DNA from: Diphasiastrum complanatum
Taxonomy: Eukaryota; Streptophyta; Lycopodiopsida; Lycopodiales; Lycopodiaceae
Direction of reading: 5' to 3'
Length of the DNA: 57,138 nucleotides
Assembly: GCA_029204225.1 (NCBI GenBank)
Contig: MU833376.1
Span: forward strand, 1-57,138
Positions 21,941 to 32,600 of this stretch are shown in pieces. The first letter of the stretch is position 1; each line of letters opens with the position of its first letter. The notes under the pieces were generated by a model. It saw nothing but the letters and a program-made list of their open reading frames with translations. It was not told the DNA's origin and did no database searches. A program made the position numbers and the translations under genes.

Positions 21941-22378
21941 TGTTGTAAAGTTACCTTTAGAAGCTTTACTTTCGGCGCCACCGGCGCCAGTAGCACCCCT
22001 GCTACTCCCGACGCCACTGTGACCAGAATCCAGCCGGCGCCAAGTTCCTATGATTGAAAATCTTTGATCAGTTCTAGCGAAGTCTAGAGAGCTCGGATCG
22101 ATGTGCAATCACCTCACACGATCTAGGCATGATTAAAGGAAGCCTGGAGATCAATAAATTCAATAGAGAGAAAATGACTTTCTAGAGAGAGAAAATGTGC
22201 CTTACCAACCTGGGTAGAGCACTTGGTATGAGGGGTGGTGGCGAATCCCACCAATACTATAGGGGAGTGCGGGTTGCGACTCAAGGCGAGCACCAACCAA
22301 GTCTCAGCCTCCCTTGCTGGAATGTTGTCTTGGCACTCGCCTTGGCATGCCAGCACCCCGGAGACTAGGGTCGGTCAC
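21941..22378 (+). repeat. LTR1 copy a (5' part only)
   Basis: It starts TGTTGTAAAG, passes through the GGCGCC-rich segment and the AATACTATAGGGGAGTGCGGG segment, and breaks at GGTCAC (22378), where an inverted LTR1 terminus begins. The flanking CCTAG at 21936-21940 resembles CCTAA after the far right copy ending at 35435. They may be the two halves of one target duplication with a single change. Confidence 0.75.
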
Positions 22379-22781
22379 TGTAGCGCAGGCATCCCAAAGG
22401 GAGCCGGGAACCACGACTTAGCTTCCCAGCCTTCAACTCTTGCCATCCAAACCCACTTGACATACAGGCAGCCAACTTGCCAACAACGATCAGACTTAAC
22501 CAACTTGAAGTTCCAAAAACCAACATTGAGATCCAACCTGGCACCATGTCAGATCGGGGGTCCCGATGTGGGGGACTTCCCTCCAAGCAAGTCGCCCGAC
22601 ATACATCAAACTTAACCAACTCGAAGCTTCATTACAAATGAGTAACATCCATTTCAGCAAGCGGTCTGACTTACATCGGACTTAACCAACTGAAAGCTTC
22701 GTCACGAGTGCTGGAAGCCAACCTGGCGCCACGCCAGACTGGACAACCATAAACAGGTAACTTCCACTCAAGCAAGCCACC
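22379..22781 (-). repeat. LTR1 copy b (inverted, partial)
   Basis: It starts with the LTR1 3' terminus read backwards (TGTAGCGCAGGCATCCC) and runs to the AGCAAGCCAC segment. It is cut where the next plus-strand LTR1 begins at 22782. Copies a and b meet head to head at an LTR end. Confidence 0.75.
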
Positions 22782-23879
22782 TGTTGTAAAGCTACCTTTA
22801 CAAGCTTTACTTCTGGCGCCACTGGCGCCAACATTGTCCCCGGCGCCAGCAGCGCCCCTGTCGCTCCCAGCGCCACTGTGACCAGAATCTAGCTGGCATC
22901 AAGTTCCTGTGGCTGAAAATCTTTGATCGATTCTAGGGAAGTCCAGAGAGCTCAGATCGATGTGTAATCACCTCACATGTACTTGGCATGAGGGGGGGTG
23001 CCGAATCCCACCAATACTATAGGGGAGTGCGGGTTGCGACTCAGGGCGGCTCCAACCAAGTCTCAGCCTCCCTTGTTGGAATGTTGTCATGGCACTCGCC
23101 TTGGCATGCCAGCTCCCCGGAGACTAGGGTCGGTCACACACTTGAAATGTAACCTTCGCAGATTTATCAATAAAGTGGGATTTTTATCAAACTGACTTTG
23201 ATTACCTTTTGGGTTTCAGTGTTTGGTAAAAGCGCCAGTTGTAAGGTCGCTTCAAAATTTTTAAGTTGGCATATAGCTGAGGGTCGTATCCCGGGACGCC
23301 AGCAGTATGCCGTCGGGACCATTCGGTCCGTGGCGCCAGCGCTATGCTGTCGGGACCATCTGGTCCAGGAACTGGTTGTCTCCATATCTGTCGCGGCTTG
23401 GGTTCTGAGTGTTCCTTGCATGAACGTGAATGGGTTAAGCTCTTAGGGAACGGGCTCTAACCTGTCGGTTGAGTTGGATGGCTTGCTTGGGTGGAAGTTA
23501 CTTGTTTATGGCTATCCAGTTTGGCGTGGCGCCGGGTTGGCTTCCAGTGCTTGTGACGAAGCTTTTAGTTGGTTAAGTCTGATGTAAGTCAGACCGCTTG
23601 CTTGGAATGGATGTTACTTGTTCGTAATGAAGCTTCAAGTTGGTCAAGTTTGATGGATGTTGGGCGGCTGGCGCGGAGGGAAGTCACCCACATCGGGACC
23701 CCCGATTTGGCATGGTGCCAGGTTGGATCTGAATGTTGCTTTCGGAACTCCAAGGGGGTTAAGTCTGATCTTTGTTGGCAAGTTGGCTGCTTGTATGTCA
23801 AGTGGGTTTGGATGGCAAGAGTTGAAGGCCGGGAAGCTAAGTCGTGGTTCCCGGCTCCCTTTGGGATGCCTGCGCTACA
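22782..23879 (+). repeat. LTR1 copy c
   Basis: It runs from TGTTGTAAAG to the terminal GCTACA. Compared with the 1235-bp copy at 24302, a segment around 22975 is missing (CTCACATG joined to TACTTGGCATGAGG). Downstream is LARD internal sequence, so this is a 5' LTR. Confidence 0.8.
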
Positions 23880-24301
23880 ATCAGGCCAACTGTTGTGCAA
23901 GGTGCTGCCCACAGTGTAAGCATAGGTGCGTCCACAGTCGGGGTGGTCGACAGAATGAGGGACTTGATGAGTCAAGGTGCTGCCCTTCAGGTGTAAGCAC
24001 GGTCAATTCTCGCGGTTCGGGCCTGGCGCTGTTTGCACGTAGGACAGATGAGGCAGTGTGCTGCCATTAGGTTGGTGTAAGCATGGTCTGTGCCTTGTGG
24101 GGTGCGAGGCAACATATTCGAACTGTACGGGTTAACCATTGATACAGAGATACTGCTTGAATTTGGGTGTAATCTGTATGGGCGCAGCCAGGCAAAGGTC
24201 CTTTGGCAGGACTATCTCAAAGGGGGACCGTGTCTTTGTTAATTGTTAGTAAACCTGCCTGAGTGTCTTGCTTGTATGTATTTGTGGTGAGTCTTAGTAC
24301 T
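23880..24301 (+). repeat. LARD internal fragment with partial hairpin array
   Basis: This is LARD internal sequence that has lost the primer-binding site through a deletion of about 90 bp just after the LTR. It keeps three of the GTGCTGCC...GTAAGC modules (about 23900-24075) and then jumps to the TATGGGCGCAGCCAGG segment. It ends at CTTAGTACT, where an inverted LTR1 starts. Confidence 0.7.
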
Positions 24302-25536
24302 TGTAGCGCAGGCATCCCAAAGAGATCCGAGAACCACGACTTAGCTTCCCAGCCTTCAACTCTTGCCATCCAAACCCACTTGACATACAAGCAGCCAACT
24401 CGCCAACAACGATCAGACTTAACCAACCTGAAGTTCCGAAAACCAACATTGAGATCCAACCTGCTGCCATGCCAGATCGGGGGTCCCGATGTGGGTGACT
24501 TCCCTCCAAGCAATCCACCCAACATACATCAAACTTGACCAACTCGAAGCTTCGTTACAAACGAGTAACATCCATTCCAAGCAAGCGGTCTAACTTACAT
24601 CAGACTTAACCAACTGAAAGCTTCGTCACAAGCGCTATAAGCCACCCTGGCGCCACGCCAGACTGGACAGCCATAAACAGGTAACTTTCACCCAAGCAAG
24701 CCATCCAACTCAGCCGACAGGTTAAAGTCTGTTTCCCAAGAGCTTAACCCATTTACGTTCATGCAAGGAACACTCAGAACCACAAGCCGCGACAGATATG
24801 GAGACAACCAGTTCCTTGACCAAATGGTCCCGACAACATACCGCTGGCGCCACTGACCGAATGGTCCCGACGGCATACCGCTGGCGTCCCGGGATACGAC
24901 CCTCAGCTATGTGCCAACTTAAAAAGTTTGAAGTGGCCTTACAACTGGCACTTTTACCGAACACTAAAAACCAGAAGGTAATCAGAGTCAGTTTGAGAAA
25001 AATCCCACTTTATTGATAAATCTGAGAAGGTTACATTTTAAGTGTGTGACCGACCCTAGTCTCCGAGGAGCTGGCATGCCAAGGCGAGTGCCAGGACAAC
25101 ATTCCAGCAAGGGAGGCTGAGACTTGGTTGGAGCTCGCCCTGAGTCGCAACCCGCACTCCCCTATAGTATTGGTGTGATTCGGCACCCCCCCTCATACCA
25201 AGCACTCTACGCAAGCTGGTAAAGCACATTTTATCTCTCTAGAATTTTCTCTTTCTAGAAAGTCATTTTCTCTCTCTAGTTTCTACTGATCCCCAGGCTT
25301 CCTTTAATCATGCCTAGATCGTGTGAGGTGATTGCACATCAATTTGAGCTCTCTGGACTTTGCTTAGAACCGATCAAAGATTTTCAGCCATAGGAACTTG
25401 GCGTCAGCTGAATTCTGGTCATAGTGGCGCCGAGAGTGGTGCCGGTGCCGGGAGCAACCGGGGCGCTGCTGGCGTCGGGGACAATGCTGGTGCCAGTGGC
25501 GTCGGAAGTAAAGCTTATGAAAATAGCTTTACAACA
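24302..25536 (-). repeat. LTR1 copy d, the most complete LTR1 (1235 bp)
   Basis: It runs from TGTAGCGCAGG to TTTACAACA and has matching TG...CA termini. It includes all LTR1 landmarks: the three-fold TTGGTTAAGTCTGAT repeats, the paired GGACC...GGTCC hairpins, the AATAAA signal (reverse) and the GGCGCC-rich end. It is the 3' LTR of the minus-strand LARD element whose interior follows. Confidence 0.82.
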
Positions 25537-27851
25537 TCCACCCCACCTTTATAAAATTTGATGTCCTCATCAGATGTTAGATTAAAGTAAAGGTGTCTCC
25601 CAATTAAAATAACTATACATTTAAACTACTTGGCACAATACTCAATTTACTGGCTACTTTTTATTAACATTGAAGTTGGCACACCACAAGTCGGAGGCTC
25701 AGCTCTTTGTACTGAAAAATTACATAACTTGAAAATATCTCTTTGTCTGGAAAAAGCGTAGATTTGATATCGCTTTCGTAAAACCCAAGAACCTTATTAA
25801 CTGGTGACAGAGGCCTTTCTTTGAAATATTCCCCCTTGTCACTTCTGACTTTCGACTTTGGAACTCCTTTGAGCTCCTGATTTGTCCTTGATGCACTTTG
25901 TGTTGAGCTCTGTGAGCTCCAGATTTGATCAGTTCCACACGGGTATCAAGGCTCCCTGAGCCAAAGAGTTTATCGTTTGATTGCCCACTTTATGGTCCAC
26001 CTTGTGCCTTGTTGCTTCTGCACCTTGATTCCTCTCCTTGTCCCAGCCTGATCTTGATACATTTCCTTCTTGGCTCTTTAAGGTAGGCAAAGATTGAGTA
26101 CTCTGCAATGCACCTCTCACTTAGCTTGAAGTAGCTGTCTTTGAATCAATCCAAATGTAACCATTGACCTCGTGGAGAGCCAAGGGGTCACACCAGTTTG
26201 ATCCGCATACGAACTATCTCTTCGCGTTCGTTTGAAGCGCCATGTCCGTCGTACAAAACTTGACTTTCACAATTCCATCACTGGTCAGTTGCCTCACAGT
26301 CAAAACAAGAAGTGTACATCTAGCTTGGAATCAATTAGCTCTCTTTGAATCAGACACATGCACCCAGAGTTTGCACTAGTCCGATCTCAACGTGAACTGC
26401 CGTTCAAAATACCAAGCCTCGCATGCAAGACTCAACTTTCATAGTTCCTTCATTGATCAGCTACCTTACACGTAACACAAGCCAGCGTACTCATATGTTT
26501 CCACATCATTGCTGGTCCAGAGAAAGCCTATAACAAGCTTTCCTTTCCACAACAAAAACTTGTCAACTTATTAGGTCCAAAGTTCGCCAGTCTCCTCGTG
26601 TGAGTATGGCTAGGTCACCTTGAATTTGCCCCCGTTTTGATCAACTTTCATTCAAAATTTGCCCGAAGAGAGAGGTGTGTGTGATAGTTCCCCTCCACTT
26701 ATAAAATCAGCTGATCGGACTTAGAGTAGAGGTCTTCGGACAAAAAGCCTTTCCAACACTTTGCTTCCCATCTACTAGAATTATGGCTCGATACAACTTG
26801 TTGCCAATCTCTGAAGAGGATCCTAGTCTTTCCCCTTTGAGGAAAAATCCAACTGATACTAGATATCACCCATGCTCAATGAGTTTCAGTTCCGAAGGTG
26901 GCCATCCCAAAATGAAGACCAACTGCTCCATACAAGATCTCCCCTGAAATTGCCCTTCTCAACTTTTGACTTTTTGCTTGCATCTTGGTGGGCGTTGTCG
27001 CAAATGAAACTAACCCAAGAAACATGCTAGCCATCCATCCTTTGCAAACATTGAGTTGTTTTGTTGCCATTCACATGCGAGTACTTGAACTGCAAATCCG
27101 TCCCATAGATTATGTAGTCCTCTTTGTTTGATGGTATCAACCTTCAAAAGAAAGGTTCATTCTCGAGCCATCAGCTCCTTGTATCACAAGCAATCATGCA
27201 AACCAGACAAAGCACGAGTACTGAGACTCACCACGAATACATACAAGTAAGACACTCAAGCAGGTTTTTAACAAGTAACAAAGACAAGGACCCCCTTTGA
27301 GATGGTCCCACCAACGGACCTTTTCCTGGCCACGCCCATACAGATCGATCACAATATCAGCCCACATAGGACACCCCTCTAACTATCCGTGCTTTCACCA
27401 TTAAGCAGCACATTGCCTCAGTCACGCCCCACCACTTTTTGGTCGATAGCCCTTATAGCTAAACAATTAGCAGCTATCCCGCACCGGCAGCTAACCACCC
27501 GTGCTTTACACCCGAATTCGAGCAGCATCTCTGTATCAATGGTTAACCCGTACAGTTCGAATATGTCGCCTGACACCCCACAAGGCACAGACCGTGCTTA
27601 CACCAACCTAATGGCAGCACACTGCCTCATCTGTCCTACGTGCAGATAGTGCCAGGCCCGAACTGCGAGAACTGACCGTGCTTACACCTCAAGGGCAGCA
27701 CCTTGACTCATCAAGTCCCCCGTTCTACCGACCAACCCGACCGTGGACGCACCCGTGCTTACACTATGGGCAGCACCTTGCACAATAGTTGTCTTGATGA
27801 ACCCGAAACCGTGGCCATTTCCGTGAGATCTGCATAGCTGACCGGCCAGTC
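25537..27851 (-). other. Internal region of second LARD element
   Basis: Reverse complement of the LARD interior at 17077-18780, with about 600 extra bp next to the 3' LTR (25537-26150). No long frame or pol motif was found. Near 25655-25700 a segment (TTTATTAACAT..., CGGAGGCTCAG) resembles the 3' non-coding end of the LTR2 Gypsy element around 14310-14410, which suggests that the LARD derives from, or is mobilised by, that Gypsy family. Confidence 0.7.
27389..27775 (-). repeat. Hairpin-module array in second LARD element
   Basis: Five modules lie at 27754-27775, 27678-27701, 27594-27620, 27501-27528 and 27389-27411 (reading order on the minus strand). Each ends in GTGCTT...AGCAC or a close variant on the plus strand. 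The first pairs perfectly as GTGCT...AGCAC, better than its partner at 17152. Order and spacing match the array at 17152-17537. Confidence 0.68.
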
Positions 27852-27864
27852 GGCTCTGATGCCA
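27852..27864 (-). other. Primer-binding site of second LARD element
   Basis: On the minus strand it reads TGGCATCAGAGCC, one base different from the standard TGGTATCAGAGCC. Two bases separate it from the LTR, as in the first LARD copy. Confidence 0.8.
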
Positions 27865-27866
27865 CA

Positions 27867-28406
27867 TGTAACGTAGGCATCCCAAAGGGAGCCGGGAACC
27901 ATGACTTAGCTTCCCAGCCTTCAACTCTTGCCATCCAAACCCACTTGACATACAAGCAGCCAACTCGCCAACAACGATCAGACTTAACCAACTTGAAGTT
28001 CCGAAAACCAACATTGAGATCCTACTTGGTACCATGCCAGATTGGGGGTCCCGATGTGGGTGACTTCCCTCCAAGCAAGCCGCCCGAGATACATCAAACT
28101 TGACCAACTCGAAGCTTCGTTACAAACGAGTAACATCCAATCCAAGCAAGCAGTCTGACTTACATCAGACTTAACCAACTGAAAACTTCGTCACGAGCGC
28201 TGCAAGCCAACCTGGTGCCACGCCAGACTGGACATCCATAAACAGGTAACTTCCACCCAAGCAAGCCATCCAACTCAGCCGACAGGTTAGAGCCCGTTCC
28301 CCAAGAGCTTAACCCATTCATGTTCATGCAAGGAACACTCAGAACCACAAGCCGCGACAGATATGGAGACAACCAGTTTCTGGACCAAATGGTCCCGACA
28401 GCATAC
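27867..28406 (-). repeat. LTR1 copy e, first half (5' LTR split by Copia insertion)
   Basis: It begins with the LTR1 3' terminus (TGTAACGTAGGCATCCC) and runs to CAGCATAC, where the intact Copia element starts. The rest resumes at 34270 after a second copy of CATAC. Confidence 0.82.
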
Positions 28407-29060
28407 TGTGAAAAATTGTCAACTAGTAGTATTTTCCTAACTTGAGATTTTGTAGGCCTATGGCCAAATAAAAGTTAGAGATAGGTTCATACATGTATGT
28501 AGAGGCCCAAAGTATGTGTACACTACTTTTGAGGTCACATTAATTAGAGGAGGTCGAGTGTGGAGCTCTTCTATTGGCTCATAATTTGGTGCATTCCTAT
28601 TTGACCAAATTTCTAGGTATATGGGTGAATCCTATTGGACCCCAATTTTAGCCTATCATAAGACAAGTGGCCAAGAGGCACTATGGCTGCTATAAATAGC
28701 CATCTCCACGAGTATGTACACATCTCATTTTCATTCTATTGAATGAATGTTATGCTCTTTGAAGGTCCATCTTCTTCTCTCTCACTTTTTTGTTCATATC
28801 TTGCATTCTAGCCACTAGAATTGTGATTTCTTTGTTGCTATGGCTTCACACGTGTGAAATGCAGGTTGTAGGCTCTGAAGTACGGACAGGGACAGCAAGT
28901 TTCTGTTTGTGGAAGCTTATGATCAGATTTTGATGTTTAGTTGATGTTTAGTATGCTTAACATCACAATTTCTATCATTTTTTTCAATCTAGATGTGCAT
29001 AACTTCCATGGCCAAGATCTTTATGAAACTTTAGCATCTTTTGGATCTGAGTTTTTCACA
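28407..29060 (+). repeat. 5' LTR of intact Copia element
   Basis: 654 bp from TGTGAAAAATTG to TTTTTCACA. It includes a TATA box at 28691-28698 and the 14-bp palindrome TTCACACGTGTGAA at 28845-28858, downstream of the TATA box, so the palindrome is probably within the transcribed part. Confidence 0.93.
28691..28698 (+). promoter_or_regulatory. TATA box in the Copia LTR
   Basis: TATAAATA lies 285 bp into the 654-bp LTR, a normal place for the U3/R promoter of a Copia LTR. The same box occurs in the 3' LTR at 33900-33907. Confidence 0.6.
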
Positions 29061-29072
29061 TGGTATCAGAGC
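29061..29072 (+). other. Primer-binding site of intact Copia element
   Basis: TGGTATCAGAGC directly follows the LTR end, a perfect initiator tRNA-Met type site. The leader then runs to the gag ATG at 29670 (about 600 bp, no supported small gene). Confidence 0.92.
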
Positions 29073-29669
29073 ATTAGGCGGCCAAATGTGCAGGTTTTGC
29101 CAGATTTAGAAGAGATTTGTGGGCGAGTTTGCTTTTGTAGCATTCCAATCAAGTTTCTAGCTAAAAATCTTGTTGATTTATGTGTAGAAATTGGATCTTT
29201 GTGATCAAAACATCATTTGTATGCATTTCAATTGAAGTAGGGCGAATTCCCTCTGTACTTATCAGAATAAGGAGACAAAAATTGTTTTGGAAAGAGGGAG
29301 ATGCAAGATCCAACAAGATCCTATTAGTTTTCCATTCTAGCATATAGTTTTTTGATTCAATTTCTTGCTTCTTCATGTCAAAAACTTCAAAATTGATGTA
29401 ACCCTCTGATTTTCAGTTTGCTGAATGATTCAAGAGTGTATTTCAATCTTAGGAGTGAGGGAAAAGCAAGTATATTGAGGTTTGGTCTTGGTTTGATCAA
29501 GAAATCATAAAACTAGTGGCTAAAATTAAGGAAAAAGTGAGGAAAAGAGAGAAAAAGTAAGGTTTTAGGTTCCAAATCTTTGTGATTTCTTCTTGTGTTT
29601 CATTTGTTGATTCAAGAGAGTGCTTAGTGCATTGGAACAGGTCAAAGATCAGAGATCAATCATTGCAAC

Positions 29670-32600
29670 ATGGCTACAAATGGAGGCTACATGTTGGAAA
29701 GCAATGATAGGCTTACCTCCCTCAACTATTCTACTTGGAAAGTAAGGATGGAGTCTTTGCTTGAGATGAATGAGTTGATGGATATTGTTGTAGGTGTGGA
29801 GGAGAGACCTTTGGCACCTCAAGAACAATTGAGGTATGACAAGAGGGCAAAGAAAGCCCTTCACATGATCAAGATGAATGTGACAAATGAGCTTATCAAA
29901 GAGGTTGGTAAGTGCACATCATCTAGTGAAGCTTGGGAAGCCTTGAAGAAGGTTTATGAATCCAAGTCTACTTCTAGAGTGTTGACTTTAAGAAGGCAAA
30001 TCTTTTCTTGTATGCAAAAGAAGAGTGAGAATGGACATGCTTTTGTTTTGAGAGTTAAAGCATTGAATGATGAGTTAGCATGCATTAATGATGGCATAAA
30101 TAATGAGGAGCTTGTTCAAGTGATTCTCAATGGCTTGTTGGATGATCATGCTAATCTTGTTCAAAGTTATGCTATCCAAAAATGTTTACCAAGTGTTGGA
30201 GACTTGCAAGAGGTCTTGTTGGCTGAAGAATTCAGGTTGCAAGCAAGAGTGGGAGCATCTTCTACATCTCAAGGAGGAGAAGAGGAGGCAATGTTCTCTA
30301 AAGGCAAGTTCAAGGGCAAAGGTAAAAGCAATTGGTCTAAAGGGCAAGACCAAGGTGAGCACTCTACTTTTGGCAAAAAGAAGGATAGATCTAAGCTAAA
30401 ATGTTTCTATTGTGGAGTCAAAGGGCATTTTGCTAGTGATTGTTTTAAGAAAAAGAGGGATCAAGGGGAAAAGCAAACCAATCTAACTATTGATGAGGGT
30501 GGGGATGAGCTTCTTTCAAATGATGCTTTTGTTATGTCATCTTGCTTGTTGGCTAATCATGGAGACATTGATCCTTGGTGGATTGATAGTGGAGCCACTT
30601 CTCATATGACATATCATAAAGAGTATTTTTCATCTTTAATGGCATTTGATGGTGATAGGAAGGTAATCTATACCGCAAATGATGGTGAGTGTGCAATCAA
30701 GGGGATTGGCACAATTCCTATTTCACTTTCTACAAATAGGAATATAGAATTGAAAGATGTTTTGCTCATTCCATCCATTACCAAGAACTTACTTAGTGTA
30801 AGCCAAATGCTTGACAAAGGATTCAAAGTTGAGTTTGATGGTGATGCTTGCTTGATCAAAAAGGGGTGTAGTATCATTGCAAAAGGGAAAAGGCAAGGGA
30901 AATTGTTCAAGCTTGATGCATGTGTTGTTGCTAACCAAGTTGGATGCATGGCAAATGAACAAATGTCAATTCAAGAGGTATGGCATAAAAGGATGGGACA
31001 TCTCAACTACAAGGCCTTGGAGGTAATAGCCAAAAAGGAGGTAGTAAGGGGACTTCCCAAGTCTCTTACTTGCTTGAATCATGTTTGTGAAGAATGTGCT
31101 TTGTCTAAATCACATAGATTGCCATATACTAGATCTATATCTAGATCTAAGATGCCTTTTTCTCTCTTGCATTCGGATATTCATGGTGTTACTACAATTA
31201 GCAATGGAGGTGCTAAGATGTATGTAACTTTCATTGATGATTTTAGTAGATTTTGTTGGGTTTATCTACTAAAGAGCAAGGATGAGGTGTTTGATGTGTT
31301 TGTCAAGTTCAAAGTTGCTATTGAGACTCAATTTACAACCAAAATCAAATGCTTGAGGAGCGACAATGGTGGTGAATACATTTCTAACAAATTCAAAGCC
31401 TTTTGCGATGAGCATGGGATCAAGAGGGAGTACACATGTCCAAGAACACCACAACAAAATGGAGTGGCCGAGAGGAAGAATAGAACCTTGTGTGAGAGTG
31501 CAAAGGCAATGAGATTGAATGCTAATCTTCCTAAACCTTTTTGGAGTGATGCTTTGTTGTGTGCAAATTTCCTATGCAATAGATGGCCAAGTGTTGTATT
31601 GGAAGGAAAAACCCCTTTTGAAGCTTTGTTTGGTACGAAGCCTAATGTCAAGTTTCTAAGAACTTTTGGATGCATTTGCTACTTCAACATTACTCTTGAT
31701 GATAGAACTAAGGAGGATCCATCTTCAAGAAAGGGCATTTTTGCTGGTTATAGTGAAGTAAGCAAAGCATATAGGATTTATGTTCCTTCAATCAAGAAAG
31801 TGTTCACAAGTAGGGATGTCATTTTTGATGAAAGTAACATTCCAAAAGTTGTTTCAAGTGATGATGGTGTTGTTGCAACTAATGTGCTTGATGACAATGG
31901 AGTTGATGACACATTGGATGTGGATGTTGAAGAAGCCTCTTCAAGTCAAATTCCAAGGAGAACTCCAAGGCATAAAGTGAAACCCTCAAGGCTCACTTAT
32001 GATGGCAAAGGTAAGCAAGTGGTGGATGGATCCAACTATGCTTTCCTAACTTCTTTTGATGTACCTTCATGTGTAGATGAAGCAAGGCAAAAAGAGGAAT
32101 GGATCCAAGCAATGGATCTTGAGTTTGAAGCACTTATGAAGAACAACACATGGAGATTGGTGGAGCTTCCAAAGGGCAAAAGTGCAATTGGATGCAAATG
32201 GATCTTCAAGGTAAAGACAAATCAAGATGGATCTATCAACAAGTTGAAGGCAAGGTTGGTGGCTAAAGGTTATGCTCAAGAGCATGGCATTGACTATGAG
32301 GAAACCTTTGCACCCGTGGCAAAGATGGTGAGCATAAGAGTAATCATTTCCCTTGCAACTCTTTATGGATGGGATCTTTGGCAATTAGACATTTCTAATG
32401 CTTTCTTGAATGGTGATCTTGAAGAGGAAGTCTACATGGAGCAACCCGAGAGCTATGTTTCTCATAGCAAGCCTAATCATGTGTGTTTTCTACAAAAAAG
32501 TTTGTATGGTCTTAAGCAAGCACCAAGGAGTTGGTATGCTAGGCTTAACTCTTTTCTACTTTCTCAAAACTTCACTATGAGTGAGTATGATCATTCACTT

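Noticed and set aside
29088-29204. Small upstream frame in the leader of the intact Copia element
   Set aside because: The frame begins in the LTR and has no domain or conserved counterpart in the leaders of the other Copia elements here.
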